Shown: in pieces, positions 17,131 to 29,105 of the stretch
Layout of the letters: each line of letters opens with the position of its first letter
Position numbering within the stretch: position 1 is the first letter of the stretch
Source of the DNA: Halichoerus grypus
Taxonomy: Eukaryota > Chordata > Mammalia > Carnivora > Phocidae
DNA: 64,000 nt
Reading direction: 5' to 3'
NCBI RefSeq assembly: GCF_964656455.1
Contig: NC_135718.1
Location: 47,120,014 to 47,184,013 of the forward strand
Position numbers and translations under genes: made by a program
The notes under the pieces: generated by a model
What the model was told of the DNA's origin: nothing
The model's input: only the letters and a program-made list of their open reading frames with translations
Databases searched by the model: none

Positions 17131-18200
17131 TTTTAGTACAAAAGGTCAGCAGGTGCAGGTCAGGCTGGGAGAAGTGTCAATTTATATAACAAAAGATGAG
17201 CAGAGCCTCTGAAAATTGATCAACTCACGGGCTAAAACAGCATGTCAGTATCAGAGGCCCCGGCGCTGGGCGAGTCCGGGCACGTCAGGGGGACACCGTG
17301 CAGGCCCCCGGGGCACGAGGACAAGCCCAACAAACTCAGCAGAAGACACAGCCTGGGTGGGGGAGCCGGGGACGCTGGGAATCAAGGGTACAAAGAGCAG
17401 CTCCAGCAAGGCTGTCCGCTAGAGAGGAGAGGGGGCTGGGCATGATGCCATCTCCAGGGTGAAGAGGACTGTCCTGGGCAGATAACGCAGTGGTTGTCCA
17501 GGCCTGAAGCAGGACCAGCAGGATCCAGATCTGGGCTTATTTAGACAAGAAAGCTTTCTTGTCTGTCTAAGCAAGTGGGCCCCCTGCGCTCTGCCCCAGC
17601 CACTGTGTGGCATAGGGAGCCATGAACTGATTTCCGGGGTGGGGGTGTGTGTGTGGCCCAAGAAGGCACAGAGTGACCCGGTAAGCCTGAAGACTTGGAG
17701 TTCAAGGCAGGGCAGGGACAAGAACCAGATGGAAACAAGGACAGCAGACACCAGGGGACCGGCAAGGACAGTGCCAACAGATGTCCAGCCCCACTCTCTT
17801 GGCACTCTGTAACCCCGGGGGCTTAGAGACCATGCTGGGAGAAAGGGTGGGGGAAGGGCCTTCCCCAAATGACTCAGATAGTTTCCACCATTTGGCCAAA
17901 ACAGGAACTTGAAAAAGAAATTAAATTCTGTTACAGAAAGTAAATTTAGTTGTGTTTCTTGCATACTTGGATTTATTGGGCTAGAATTCATATCCATTAT
18001 ATGATTCAAGGCTTCTGAACAACCGGGGAAAATATCTGCCATACACTTTAATACAATAATTGTTCATGAAAATCAACAAGAAAAATGTTAACACCTCAGG
18101 AGAAAACACAGAGAGGAAATGGGGAGGCAGGTCAGAAAATGCAAAATATAAATGGCCAGTAGCCCTAAGGAAAAGAATATTCCAGCTCACTGGAAGTTAT
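17130..18200. other. Intergenic, no gene seen
   Basis: Unique-looking sequence. An AT-rich block at 17860-18180 includes an AP-1 consensus TGACTCA at 17870-17876. No repeat family is recognised in that block. Confidence 0.5.
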
Positions 18201-18216
18201 GGAAGAAATGTCCACA

Positions 18217-18347
18217 CAAAGGGATGCCTGGCTGGCTTGGTCGGTAGAGCATGTGACTCTTGATCCCGGGGTTGTGAGTTTGAGCCCCCCGTTGGGCGCA
18301 GAGATTACTTAAAAAAAAAAAAAGGCACAGTATTAAAAAAAGAGAGT
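18217..18347 (+). mobile_element. Short Can-SINE copy
   Basis: Begins gggatgcctggctggcttgg and continues with the tRNA-like 'gtagagcatgtgactcttgat…' and 'gtgagtttgagcccc' before an A-rich tail. Target duplications agaaatgtccaca flank it at 18204-18216 and 18348-18360. It lacks the CT-rich part. Confidence 0.9.
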
Positions 18348-18483
18348 AGAAATGTCCACAGAAGGTACGGAGTATAATTTTAGCCTTGCGTGCTGGCCCA
18401 CCATTTACCCCCACAAGCCGAATGTTTCTTCGCAGTTCTCTACAGCACCTGGAGCCTCCCTCCTTGACTGCCCCAGTGGCCCG

Positions 18484-18614
18484 AGCATCTCTGCCTGCAA
18501 GGCTTGAGGGTTGGCAGGGGGAGGGGGGCGGGGGGACCCAGGCTGCTTGCTCCTGGCAAGCATCTCTGCCTGCAAGGCCTGGGGGTTGGCGGGGGGTGGG
18601 GGGACCCAGGTTAC
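18484..18614. repeat. 75-bp tandem duplication, about 1.75 copies
   Basis: The block starting agcatctctgcctgcaaggc at 18484 recurs at 18559, and each copy continues with a similar G-rich stretch. The copies differ by a few substitutions and small indels in the G-rich part. Confidence 0.85.
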
Positions 18615-19274
18615 CACACTCTGAATCCATCCTCGCATTTACCCCGGGCCATGCTCACAGCCACTGACGGATTGTGGCAGGGTGCTAAGGCCGCCCCCCT
18701 CCTGGGAGACACGGACCCCTCTGGCGGCTGATCTTGGCTAGAGGACTCCCCCAAGGGCTGTGCAAGAGGATTCCATCCAACCAAACCTCCCCCGTCTCTC
18801 TCTCCCTCTCTCTCCTCCCCGCTGCCTTCCTTCCGTCCCTCTCTCCTTCACTCAAGGTCAGACTTGAATAAGTCTGACGGCTCTCCCACCCTTCCCCTTC
18901 TCCCACCCCATCTCCATTCACAGGCATTTGCCTCAATGCACTTCTTTTACATCTAATCCTGCCTTGGTGTCTGCTTCGTAGAGGCACCCCACTAACACCC
19001 AGCCGGGGCTCCTCCACACAGCCTGGGCTCTTTCCCCGTGAGTCCACTGATGCAGATGGGCCTCCTCCCTCCCTAAAGGCCATGGTGTAGCTGTGGAGTG
19101 TCTACCCCGAGCTCACCAGGGTGGCATACAAGGGGGATGACAGTACTAACAAGATCGCAGATTCTGCTCTACCTGCCGATCAGAGATTCCCCACGAGCTC
19201 TCCTGCCCCCCACCCCAGGGAGGCATCACATGTACCCCCAAACCAGTCTGCTCCTGCTGAGGGTCATCCCTGCT

Positions 19275-19672
19275 CTGGCCCCATAAGTGAGCATAACGAA
19301 GTACCACACACTGAGGGGCTTCAACAACAGAAGTCTGTCCTCAGTTCTGGGGGCCAGAAGAATCGAGATGTCTGCAGGGTTGGTTCCTTCTGAGGGCCAC
19401 AAGGGTAGGGTCTGTTCCAGGCCTCTCTCCTCGCCTTGTAGGTGGCATCTTCACCCTGTGTCTTCACATCATCTTCCCCCCATGCCTGTGTGTGTCCAAA
19501 ATTCCCATTTTTATGAGGACACCAGTCACAGTAGACTAGGGTCCCCCCTAATGACCTCATCGTAACTACAACAGCAACAACCTTATCTCCAAGTAAGGCT
19601 ACCTTCTGAGATCCTGGGGGGGTGAAGACTTCAACATAGGAACTTGGGAAGGACACAATTCAACCCTTAGTG
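19275..19672 (-). mobile_element. MaLR-like LTR, antisense
   Basis: Pattern of a very common mammalian repeat read antisense: 'cgaagtaccacacactgagg', 'cagttctgggggccagaaga', 'gtgtcttcacatcatcttcc', 'tgaggacaccagtcacag' and 'gacacaattcaaccc'. It is of the same general family as the sense copy at 36.3-36.9 kb. The exact subfamily is not resolved by eye. Confidence 0.65.
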
Positions 19673-21430
19673 GGGCCCCACAGCAGGGCCACTCAGGCCT
19701 CAACATCTCACCAGGGTTTTAGTGGAACCGCCCTCTTTCCCCTCCTTTTGTACCAGCAGCCTCTCAAACCCCTCAAGACTCGGTCATGAGCCTGGTAGAG
19801 GCAGGACCAGGGGACCAGAATGAATTGTCCTTCCCTCTGATGACAGAGATTTGTTCCTGGACCAGGCTGTCTCCAGACCTCACGCAGGAGACTCCTCGGC
19901 CTCTGGCAGGGCCTTCAGTAGGCCAGGCTGCCAGTTCACCAGGCAGTCCCAGATGTGCCAAATCCCATTCAGACTCCAGCTGGGAACCCAATTCATAGAC
20001 TTGAGTTCTCTACCCGTAAACTACAGGCAGCATGCCTATGGAGCCCTGCTTTCCAGCTCAGGGCTGTTACGGGGTGATGTATGTAAGGCCCTTTGCCTGG
20101 CACGTGGAACACTCAATGAACAGTTACTATTACTACCCTTATTTCCAGTGCTATTAACTTGGCCATATCCTCAGGGATAGGCACCACCTCACTTCTCTAC
20201 CCTTCTTGTGTGTGGCCCCTGTGAACACCCACTGGGACAGATGGAAGACTTCTAATCTGGAACCTCTCAGAGCACCCAGGACCCCATCAAATGCTGAGGA
20301 GCACAGTGGGTGGGCTTGGAGACCTTGCACACTTCTCTGACCCAAAGACCTGGGCTGTTATTAGGGGATCACAGAGGGTATCTGACCCCTCTTGGTGCCA
20401 GTTCTGGAGAAACACCCACACAGCCTGGAATGTTCTGGGCTGTGATTGCGTCAACTAGAGAAGCTTCCCGGACACTGCCCTTGAAAGTTCAAGGTTTCCA
20501 GGCTGCAAGGCTCGTGGGCAGGCTCTAATGTGGTGATGAAGTTAGCAGCAAACACCTCTGCGTGCTCACCTCCGCTCACCCCTCAGCTCGCTGCCCTCCT
20601 TGCCCCACCCATACTCCTCTCCCCAGTGGCTTCTCCTGTATAGTGGCCACTCCTCAGGCTGTCCCTGTAGCCACCGACCAGTACCCTTCAACACAGCCTC
20701 ATCAAAGGTTGCTCTCTCTGGCGCCAGGCTGTCTTTGGGTGTCTCCTGGTTTCCTACTGTCCTCTCGACCGCTCCTTCTCATCTCCTTCTCGGCCCTCCC
20801 TCCACCCGCCCGGCCCTTTTGAGTGGACTTCCCAGAGATTTCTCTTCTGCCCTGTCTCCTCTCTGTCTGCCTCTCACCCAATCCCAGGACTGCTCTGGGC
20901 TCAGCAGGGGTTAGTCTGGGAGGGGCCTTGGCAGGAGGCTGAACATCTCTGGATGAGAGTCTAAACCATCAGCCGGCATCTGAGAAGTCCTGCACTGGGG
21001 GAGGTCCTGACCCACCTGGGGTAGGGTCGTGCAGAAGGCTCGATTGGAGCCACCACTGGCAAGGGATGGTCTTCCATAGCAGGGTTTCTGACAGCAGGAT
21101 GTGGGGCTGGGGACAGGGCCAAGTTCTGGGGGGAGAGGAAAGCCGCTTTTCATCCTGATAGCCCGAACGGCCCAGCAGAGTTAGGACACAGAAGGCTGGG
21201 GTCATGGTCCAGATGTGCAGCTGGGGGCAAGGTCAGGCCCTGGGTCACTCTCCCTGCTTCTCTTCCGTACTTGTACATTCACTTCTTCACTGAGCAGCTA
21301 TTATTAAGACTCAACTACGTGCCACAGATGCTGAGCTCTTTGGCCAGGCCAACTGTTGCTTGAACTTCTAAAATGCACCGTTAGAAACAGGACTCCTTCT
21401 AGAGTCTGAGGGGGCTGAACTGCCAGTGGT
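19672..21430. other. Intergenic; one MIR, otherwise no feature
   Basis: A sense MIR-like fragment lies at 20010-20160 (…gttctctacccgtaaac…, ctggcacgtggaacactcaa). The rest is unique-looking. An L2-like piece lies near 21270-21360. Confidence 0.55.
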
Positions 21431-21434
21431 TCCC

Positions 21435-21928
21435 TGCCGTAGTGGTTTTAAAATCTGTCCACAATCTCATTTACCACTGCTGACATCAGGAGGTGGAGTC
21501 AGTCCTCTTCACCTGACTGCCGGCTGGCCTCGGCGACTCACTTCTACTTGCTAGAATGTGGCAGAAGTAAGGCCGAAGGTCTTCCTAAGCCAGGCCATAA
21601 AGGCAACCTGGCTTCCACCGGATTCTTGCTGTGATACCCAGCTGCAGTGCCATAAGGAAGCCCAGGCCACCTGAAGGCCTTCCAGCTGACAGTCCCTGCT
21701 GAGGTTCCCAACTGCCAGGCACGTGCATGAGGAGGCCGTTGGATGGACTCCAGCCCCAGCCGCCCCTGACTGCCATCACCTGAGAGGCCCGAGTGAGAAC
21801 TGCCCAGCTGAGTCCCGGCAGCCCTCAGAGCCAGGAGAGGTGCTCGTAACGAATGACTGCTTTTGTTTCATGCCACTAGCTTTGAAACAAAGGTGGTTTG
21901 TTGTGCAGCTGGAGTTAACCAGAACACC
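21435..21928 (+). mobile_element. MaLR-type (MLT1-like) LTR
   Basis: Recognised by 'ctggctggcctcggcgactc'-like and 'agaatgtggcagaagtaa' stretches in the 5' half and the 3' end 'ctagctttgaaacaaaggtgg…gcagctggagttaaccagaac'. It is strongly diverged and the boundaries are approximate. Confidence 0.6.
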
Positions 21929-21929
21929 C

Positions 21930-24900
21930 CGTGGGGCCACGTGGTAGACCCCTGACGGGCTGCCAGGTGCCCTCCCTGGGCACCTAACCTTGTGGGTCTC
22001 TAGAATCTTCAGACAACACGGCCCAGTGGGGACTCGTTACGTCTCTGCCCTCCCACCCCTTCTCCCAGAGGCCCGATGACAGCACTGCCATCTGCCCAGG
22101 CCCCCCAGGTGCAAACTGGTGTCACCCTTGATTCCTCCCTCTACCTGACTGTCCCATGCCATTTATCTCCAGCCATCTATCATTTAGCAAACTTTTGTGC
22201 AGCCCCCGACTCCGCGTCAAGCTTTGTGCAACATTTGTGCAGATGCTAGAGAGCAAGACTGACCTGGTCCCTGCTCTCAGGAAGCTTAACGGCCAAGCAA
22301 ATTATTCATTACAAGTGGCACAAACGCTAATATCTTAATACCTGTGTGTCTTGATTAACATTCAGTCCTTCACGTTCTTTCAATCATGCTTTCCATGAGG
22401 AAGAGATTATTAGCTCCAGAGATGGTCAGCTTCAGTTTTCAGATGAGGAAGCCAGGGTGCCAAGAGGCTGAGTGGGGTCCCGGAAGCGATGGCAGTAGGA
22501 AGTGGGAGCACCGAGACGGAGCTTCTTTCCAACCCACCCCTCCTCCCCCGTTCCACTGCTGCTGTTTGTGAGGTCCTGAAGGTTCTCTGGAAGCAGAGGC
22601 TGAGACGGATTTCCCCGGGGCTCGTGCCTATGAGAGACAGAGCAGGGAGCGGGACTGGGCAGGGGCGGCCCCAGGCGTCTGTGCAGATCCAAGCCTGGGC
22701 CCACCCCACGGGAGCCCCCGAGCACAGGTGGCTGATACAGGAGTCCCACCGGGCTCAGAAGCTCAGGCCAGTGCATCCCCACTGTGCGCCGTTGATCCTC
22801 GGGCTGCCGAGGAGGGCGAGCTCGGCGTGCTGCCGGCTTCCTCCGCTCCTTGCCCCCAAACCTCAAATGCTCTCCTGAAGGGAGAGCCCCGGCTGCCCTC
22901 CATGGCTGCCTCCCGGTTATCGAGACAGCCTCCTGTCTGGCCCCTCTGCCCAAACCGTGTCTGGAGCCATCGTTCTAAAACACACATCCCCCTGTGAAAT
23001 CTAATTCCCGTCTCCCACGGGATAGGGAGCAGCTTCCTGAGCTGAGCATCAGGCCTCCACCGTCTGCCACTGCATCAACCATCTAGGGATGTGGGCTCGA
23101 GAATCAGACAGCCTGGGCTCACACCGGGGCCCCCCGCCCACTACCTGGAAGCCTTGGGGCAGTCACTTCATGTGTTTATCTGTACATCCTCCGAAGGCTG
23201 GTGTGGGGGTCCAGTGAGGAGCTGCAGGTAGACAGGGGCACAGAGAAAGGGTAGAAATGGCCTCTTGAGCTCAGACGGGCCTCTCGGCCAGCGCGGCCAT
23301 AAAGCCCACAAGGGGCTGACGTCATGTCACGGGGTCTCTGTTACCCCTAAGCTTCTGGGGGGAGAGTGAGCGGAGGGGTCACTCTCGGGCTCTCTCTGCC
23401 TGTTGAGGGACCAGAGAGGTGGGTCCCGTCACCCCTGGCAGGTGTGGATGGGGTCCCCTGAGGCAGACCTGGCAGGGTCACCAGGAGGGGCCAAGCTGGA
23501 GCAGAGAGGCGGGGAGAGGGAGAGGAGGAGTCTGCGTGACCGTGTGTATGGTGCGGGTGCTGAGGCTGGGGCCCGGGGGCCTACCCACCCTCCCGTCCTC
23601 CACCCCTGCTCCAGGCCCGTCAGGCACTGCGGTTGGGCTGCTAGGCCCAGTCCTGCCCCCGCCGGGCAGGCTGCTGTGTAGGAGGCCTTGTTTGCTGAGG
23701 ACCCTGGTCCCGCCTGGCGCCAGCCTGGCCCACAAGGCTGAGCCCCTCCTCAGGGCAGTCCCCGCAAGTCGTCTCCTCCAACAAAGGACCAGTGTCCTCC
23801 ACAGGGCAGGTGCTGTGCAGGCAGGAGAGCAGCCAGGCCTGCCAGGGATTCTGGGCGGTCAGATCACAGAGGAGTGACCAGGGCTGGGCCGGGCCTGGGC
23901 CGGCGGGCTCTTCGTTGTTTTTGTTGGTTTTGAACCACTGCCCCTAGGAAGGGGTCAGAGGAGGGAGGCTGGCAGAGGTCCAGGCTGGGGAGTTGAGGTA
24001 CTTTTGCCAAGCTGGTGGCTAGAGGCTAGATGAGGGGCCCCCGGGAGGGGTGCGGGTTCTCTTCCCTCCCCACTGGGGGCCCAGGCCTCACCTCAAGCCC
24101 CTGGTCCCAGCTTGACCTGAGACAAGTGGAGAATGGAGTCTGCCTCCTTCAGCCACAGTTCTGTATGGCAGCTTGGGCCCTCCCCTCCCCCCAGTCCCTA
24201 TTTCACTCTCAGCCAGCTCCACCAGACTGTTGAAACTCTGGCTCAGGCCCACGGCCAGACTGAGCCATCAGCTGGTCCCATAGGGCCAGCCTTCAGGCAT
24301 CTGCTGCCAGCCAGTTGGCCCCGAGGGAGCTGTGCGCACCGACCCCAACTGGGGGCCACCTCTCTGAGTACAGGCTAGTCACAAGCAGGATTTGAGCCGA
24401 CGGCAGGCCAGGGCTGCCAAGCATCTCAGGCCACATCAATGAAGTATCTAGAATGAGAGAAGTGAGAATCACCTTTGCTATTTGTAGCTCAGAGCTATGG
24501 GAACTGGGCTACCTACAAATATTGGAAAGAGTGCCACGGACCAAGGACAAATGAGTGGAAGTTTCAGAGAATAATAAATGAAAGCTACCGATTTCAGGAC
24601 AACACGGGGCTGGAGAGAAATCTGTCAGGGATTCTGTGTATGTTATATTTTCCCCCACCAGATCTTGAGCTCCTTGGGGGTCTCATTCAATCTCAATAAC
24701 TCTGCTACCATCCCAATGTCTTACTGCCTGGTGTCACTCAGCTCAGGGCAATGGCGATTAATACTTGGTGGATCCATGGGCAGGTGGATGGATGAATGTG
24801 TGGATGGTGGCAGAGGATGGATGGGGAGGGGAATGGGTGGGTGGATGGATGGGTGGGTGGGCAAACTGATGAACAGCTGACTTCACAGCCAGGGCTGGTG

Positions 24901-25015
24901 AGTAATAAGTGACTGAGTCCTGCACCAGAAGGAGGCCAGAAAGGAAGCCGGCATGACCTTTACCTGCACAAAACCTAGGCTTCTCCAAGATCTTTTACGG
25001 GGAATGTAAAGAGCG
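21930..25015. other. Intergenic with L2/MIR relics, no gene seen
   Basis: L2-like stretches appear near 22156-22330 (…tttgtgcagatgctagagagc…ccctgctctcaggaagctta) and 24655-24770 (cttgagctccttgggggtct). A MIR-like piece lies at 23090-23240. The GC-rich part 23400-24400 has long chance frames without family resemblance. Confidence 0.5.
24770..24863. repeat. Imperfect (GGAT)n/(GGTG)n microsatellite
   Basis: Interleaved ggat, ggtg and gatg units over about 90 bp. It follows the 3' end of an L2-like element, a usual place for such repeats to arise. Confidence 0.85.
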
Positions 25016-25115
25016 CTAACCATAACAGCAAAGATAGAAAATTTGGATTTCATTTTTTAAAAAACTGGACTTCATTAACATTAATGATTTCCGGACATCA
25101 AAAGACATCACTTAA

Positions 25116-25265
25116 GGACGGCTGGGTGGCTCAGCTGGTTAAGCATCTGACTCTTGATCTTGGCTTAGGTCTTGATCTCAGGGCCGTGAGTTCAAGCTCT
25201 GCATTGGACTCCACATTGGGCAGGGAGTCTACTTTAAAAAAATTGTTTAAAAATGAAATAAAAAA
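25116..25265 (+). mobile_element. Can-SINE nested in the old L1
   Basis: The head is ggctgggtggctcagctggt, followed by 'taagcatctgactcttgatc' and 'tcagggccgtgagttcaagc', then an A-rich tail. L1 text resumes directly after it. No clear target duplication was found. Confidence 0.85.
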
Positions 25266-25614
25266 TGAAGCCATAAACTGGGCAAAGATATTCATAAGAC
25301 ATATACCTGTATATATGTTTAGGAGTATAAAGAACTCCTACAAATCGACACAAAAAGTAAACAGCCCAGTAAACCCTGGTCAAAAGACTTGAACAGGCAT
25401 TTCGCAAAACAAGGGGCATCCAAATGACCCATGAGCATATGGAAAGACACCAAACATCATTAGTCAACAGGGAAAAGCTAGTCAAAGCCCCAGGGGGGTA
25501 CCATTATACACAGTTAGAATTAAAAAGTGTTGGAGAGGACGTAACGTGGCTGGAACTTTCATAGGTTGTTAGTGGCAGTGTAACTGGTACAATCACTTTA
25601 GAAAACCGTTTGGT

Positions 25615-25907
25615 ATTAAGAAAGAAAAAAAGAAGAAGAAGAATGTAGCAGGAGGGGAAGAATGAAGGGGGGGAAATCGGAGGGGGAGAAGAACCATGAG
25701 AGACGATGGACTCTGAAAAACAAACTGAGGGTTCTAGAGGGGAGGGGGGTGGGAGGATGGGTTAGCCTGGAGATGGGTATTGAGGAGGGCACGTTCTGCA
25801 TGGAGCACTGGGTGTTATGCACAAACAATGAATCATGGAACACTATATCTAAAACTAATGATGTAATGTATGGGGATTAACATAACAATAAAAAAATTAA
25901 AAAAAAA
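25615..25907 (+). mobile_element. Carnivore L1 3' end (5'-truncated), nested in the old L1
   Basis: Carries the 3' UTR typical of recent carnivore L1s: 'ccatgagagacgatggactc', 'caaactgagggttctagagg', 'tggagcactgggtgttatgc', and AACAATAAAAAAATT before a poly(A). The host sequence aaaccgtttggta is duplicated on both sides (25603-25614 and about 25907-25918, one base different). It is severely truncated, about 290 bp. Confidence 0.92.
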
Positions 25908-26469
25908 CCCGTTTGGTAGTTATCTACTAAAGCTAAAGATATGCTTACCTATAATCCAGAAATTCCAGCCCTCGGTGTATCTCCAGGAGAAACCGAATAT
26001 GTGAGTCTATGCAAATACTTTATAGGACTGTTCATGAAGAGCTCCAAACTGGAAACAACCCAAATGCCCATTAACAGTAAAATAGATATGTACGTTGTGG
26101 CACCTCCATATAATGGAATACCACTTAGTGAAAAAAAAGGAACAGATTACTGATGCATACAACAACATGGGTGAATCTCACAGACAGTACCTTGAGCAAG
26201 AAAAGCCAGAGTATATACTGTATGATTCCATCTATAGAAAGTACAAGACTAGGGAAAACTGATCAATGGTCAGAGACGTCAGAATAGTGCTGATTTTCAG
26301 GGGTGGGGTTGGTGGGAAGGGGGTAGTCTTCTAGAGTTCTAGAAATGCTCCATATCTTGTTCTCAGTGGTGGTGCTATGTGTAAAAGTCATCAACCTCTG
26401 CATTGATTATACTTTTGATTATAGAGTCATTATACTTTTATAGTACACTTTTATGGTATATGAAATATT

Positions 26470-27730
26470 TGAAAAAGTACATCTGAGTTTCCTTGTTCTG
26501 GAAGAATTGGGTGCAGGGGCATGGGAGTGGGAGGAGCCTAAAGGGAGGACCCTAAGGGAGTACTACCATGTCCCTTTCAAGGTACACAGTTCTTGGTACT
26601 CAGTATAAAACATCTCAGAGGAATTTCTTGGTAGAGGCTGGTCTTTGCCTGGGGCAGGGGGCCAGATCGGATGCCAAGGAAGGATGCACCTATGGGGAAG
26701 TCTACGGGGTGGGGTCAGTGACGACAAGGTGATGCACATCTGGGCCTTTCCTCAGCTGCTGAGGCACACAGAGGCACACAGAGGCGGCTGGGGTTTCTGT
26801 GCCTCCGTGCCCCACTGTGTGGTTTTCCGAGGGGAGGGTACCCCTCATGAGCTTCCCACCCTGGGCCTCTGGGAGGGAGGGGTCTTTGTGGTGGCAGCAG
26901 GTGCTCACCCAGCAAAATCAGAGGCCTGTTGGCCTTGAGCTACTTACTCTCCTACCCTCTCGGGGTCTCTTCTCTGTTACATGGGGAGGCTGGCTGACAC
27001 CTTCCAGGGGGTTCTTATGGGAGTGCCCCAAACCACCCAGGAGGCGAGGTGGCTTGCCCGGCCCACGCCCTTCTCCCAAAGAGCAGCAAGCAGCTGGAAA
27101 GCCCGCTCCACTCTGCTGACCTCACAGAGCTGAAGTCATCTGTGCTGCTTCTCCCATGAATCAGGGACATTCACGAGACACTGACACAGGTGACTGGACA
27201 GGATGCTCCGAACACTCAGACGGAGAGCAGCCTCAGCAGGAAGCCCACGGGGCGGACCAGGAACAGGTTGAGGGCTAACCTGTCACAGGTGCTGGGAGAG
27301 GAAGCTGTAAGTAACCTCGCCTTCTTCCTCTCCCCACTGTCCCCACTCCTGCCTATCAGGAGTGCCCCGTCTTCCTCCTTAGCATCCTGCTCATCTGCTA
27401 TCCCTCCCTGTTCCGCAGCCCCTGCCCTAGATCCAGGCCACAGCCACTGCCTGAGGGGCTGCAGGAGGCCCCTCCACATGCTCCAGCCTGAGCCCCTGGG
27501 TCCGTGTTCCTCAGGCTTCCAGAGTGTGCTCCCCCCACCCTGGCTTTAGCCAAGTATCCCTGATATTCGATAAGATGCACAGACCTTCGCAGTAGAGTTT
27601 AAAGAGGGTTTTGTTTTGTTTTATCTCACACGAGCTGATGCACAGATCATCAAACCTCTTCTTGTGAAATGTTTTAACCTAAAATCAAGACTTGATATTC
27701 ATTGCTATGAAATTTTTCTTATTTTTTCCC
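26470..27730. other. Intergenic, no gene seen
   Basis: Moderately GC-rich, unique-looking sequence, with no recognisable exon or repeat family. Open frames near 26645-27119 and 27190-27549 are short and without family resemblance. Confidence 0.5.
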
Positions 27731-28041
27731 CTTTGGCTCATTGTTCCAGCACCCCAAGAACTTTTCAGATCCTGATTTTTATTTAACCTTTTGACACCCT
27801 TCACCCATTTCTCCCACCTCCTACCCCTAACCTCTGGCAACTACCAATCCACCCTCTGAATCTACGAGCTTGTTTTTGTTTGCTTGTTTGTTTGTTTGTT
27901 TGTTTGAGAGTCTACATATGAGTTCATATAGTATTTGTCTTTCTCTCTTAGACTTATTTCACTTAATATAATGCCCTTGAGGTCCATCCATGTTGTCACA
28001 AATGGCAAGAGTTCCTTCTTTTTATGGCTGAGTAGTATTCC

Positions 28042-28082
<41 letters not shown>

Positions 28083-28498
28083 CATACTTTTTAATCCATT
28101 CATCCATTGATGGATACTTAGGTTGCTTCCATATCTTGGCTATTGTAAATAATGCTGCAATGAACATAGGGTGCGTATATCTTTTTGAATTAGTGTTTTT
28201 GTTTCCTTCAGATACATACCCAGAACTGGAATTGCTGGATCATATGGGAATTCTATTTTCAATTCTTTGAGAAACCTCCATACTGTTTTCCACAGTGGCT
28301 GTACCAATTTAAATTCCCACCAACAGTGCATGAGGGTTCCCTTTTCTCCACATCCTGGCCAACACTTGTTATCTCTTGTCTTTTTGATAATAGCCATTCT
28401 AACAGGTGTAGGGTGATATTTCATTATAGTTTTGATTTGTGTTTCTCTGATGATTAATGATGTTGAGCACCTTTTCATGTGTCTGTTGGCCCTCTGTA
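27730..28498 (-). mobile_element. L1 fragment, antisense (ORF2 C-terminus and 3' UTR)
   Basis: The minus strand encodes recognisable L1 ORF2p C-terminal sequence in broken frames (…[18 protein letters not shown]…, …WKQPKYPSMDEWIKK…, …SEISLREKDKYYMNSY…). Its (CAAA)n-like tail appears on plus as (TTTG)n at 27872-27905. It is nonfunctional. Confidence 0.93.
28044..28080. repeat. (TG)n microsatellite inside the antisense L1
   Basis: A perfect TG run of about 18 units. It sits exactly where L1 elements carry a short TG/TA-rich stretch after 'gtagtattccattg'. It disrupts the ORF2 frame into a poly-His/Thr stretch. Confidence 0.97.
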
Positions 28499-29105
28499 TG
28501 TGAGTTTAGAGAGCTTTGACAAATGTATATCTCTGTGTAAATAACACCCCCAATCAAGGTATAGGGCATTTCCATCACCCTGGAAAGTTCCCTTGTACCC
28601 CCTTCAAATCACCTATCTTTCTTCCAAAACAACCTCTGTTCTGACTTCCACTCCCACAGATAAGTTTTGTGGGTTCTTGAGTTTCACAAAAAATGGGACT
28701 CCATAATAATCATACAGTACATAATCCTTTATGTCTAGCTCCTTTCACCCAACATACTGTTTTCCACCCTCATCCATCTTTTGTGACTTGTTCAATAAGA
28801 TTCCATTTTATGAAAATAGCTCAGTTTGTCCATTCTCCTATTGATGGACAGCTAGGCAGTTTATCGTTTTTACTGCAGGTTTTTGTTTTGTTATATATTT
28901 GCATTGCTCTTGAGGAAATACCTACAAGTTGAATTGCTCGGGTATGTAGTAGATATATGTTTATCTTTATAAGAGAGACCAAAGTTTCCCAAAGTGGTTA
29001 TACCATTACAGACTCCCACCAATAATGTGCCAGAGTTCCAATTGCTCCACATCCATGCCAACATTTGATACTATTAGTCTTGTTAATTTTAGCCATAAGA
29101 GGATC
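28498..29105 (-). mobile_element. Second, older L1 fragment, antisense
   Basis: Antisense L1M-type sequence: 'caatcaaggtatagggcatt', 'ttccatcaccctggaaagtt', 'ccattctcctattgatggac', 'gaattgctcgggtatgtag' and 'ttgctccacatccatgcc'. It is more diverged than the neighbour on its left, so probably a separate insertion. Confidence 0.85.

Larger units (their letters stand above)
25016..26470 (+). mobile_element. Old L1 fragment (ORF2 C-terminal part and 3' UTR), interrupted twice
   Basis: Sense L1 sequence: 'actggacttcattaacatta', 'agaactcctacaaatcgaca', 'aaagacttgaacaggcattt', 'atcattagtcaacagggaaa', 'ctggaaacaacccaaatgcc', then a degenerate 3' UTR. The coding frame is broken throughout. A Can-SINE (about 25116-25265) and a younger L1 3' end (about 25619-25907) are inserted in it. 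Confidence 0.85.

Noticed and set aside
27862..28478. Minus-strand frames with a recognisable protein (…WKQPKYPSMDEW…)
   Set aside because: They are pieces of an inactive L1 ORF2, interrupted by a microsatellite, not host genes.
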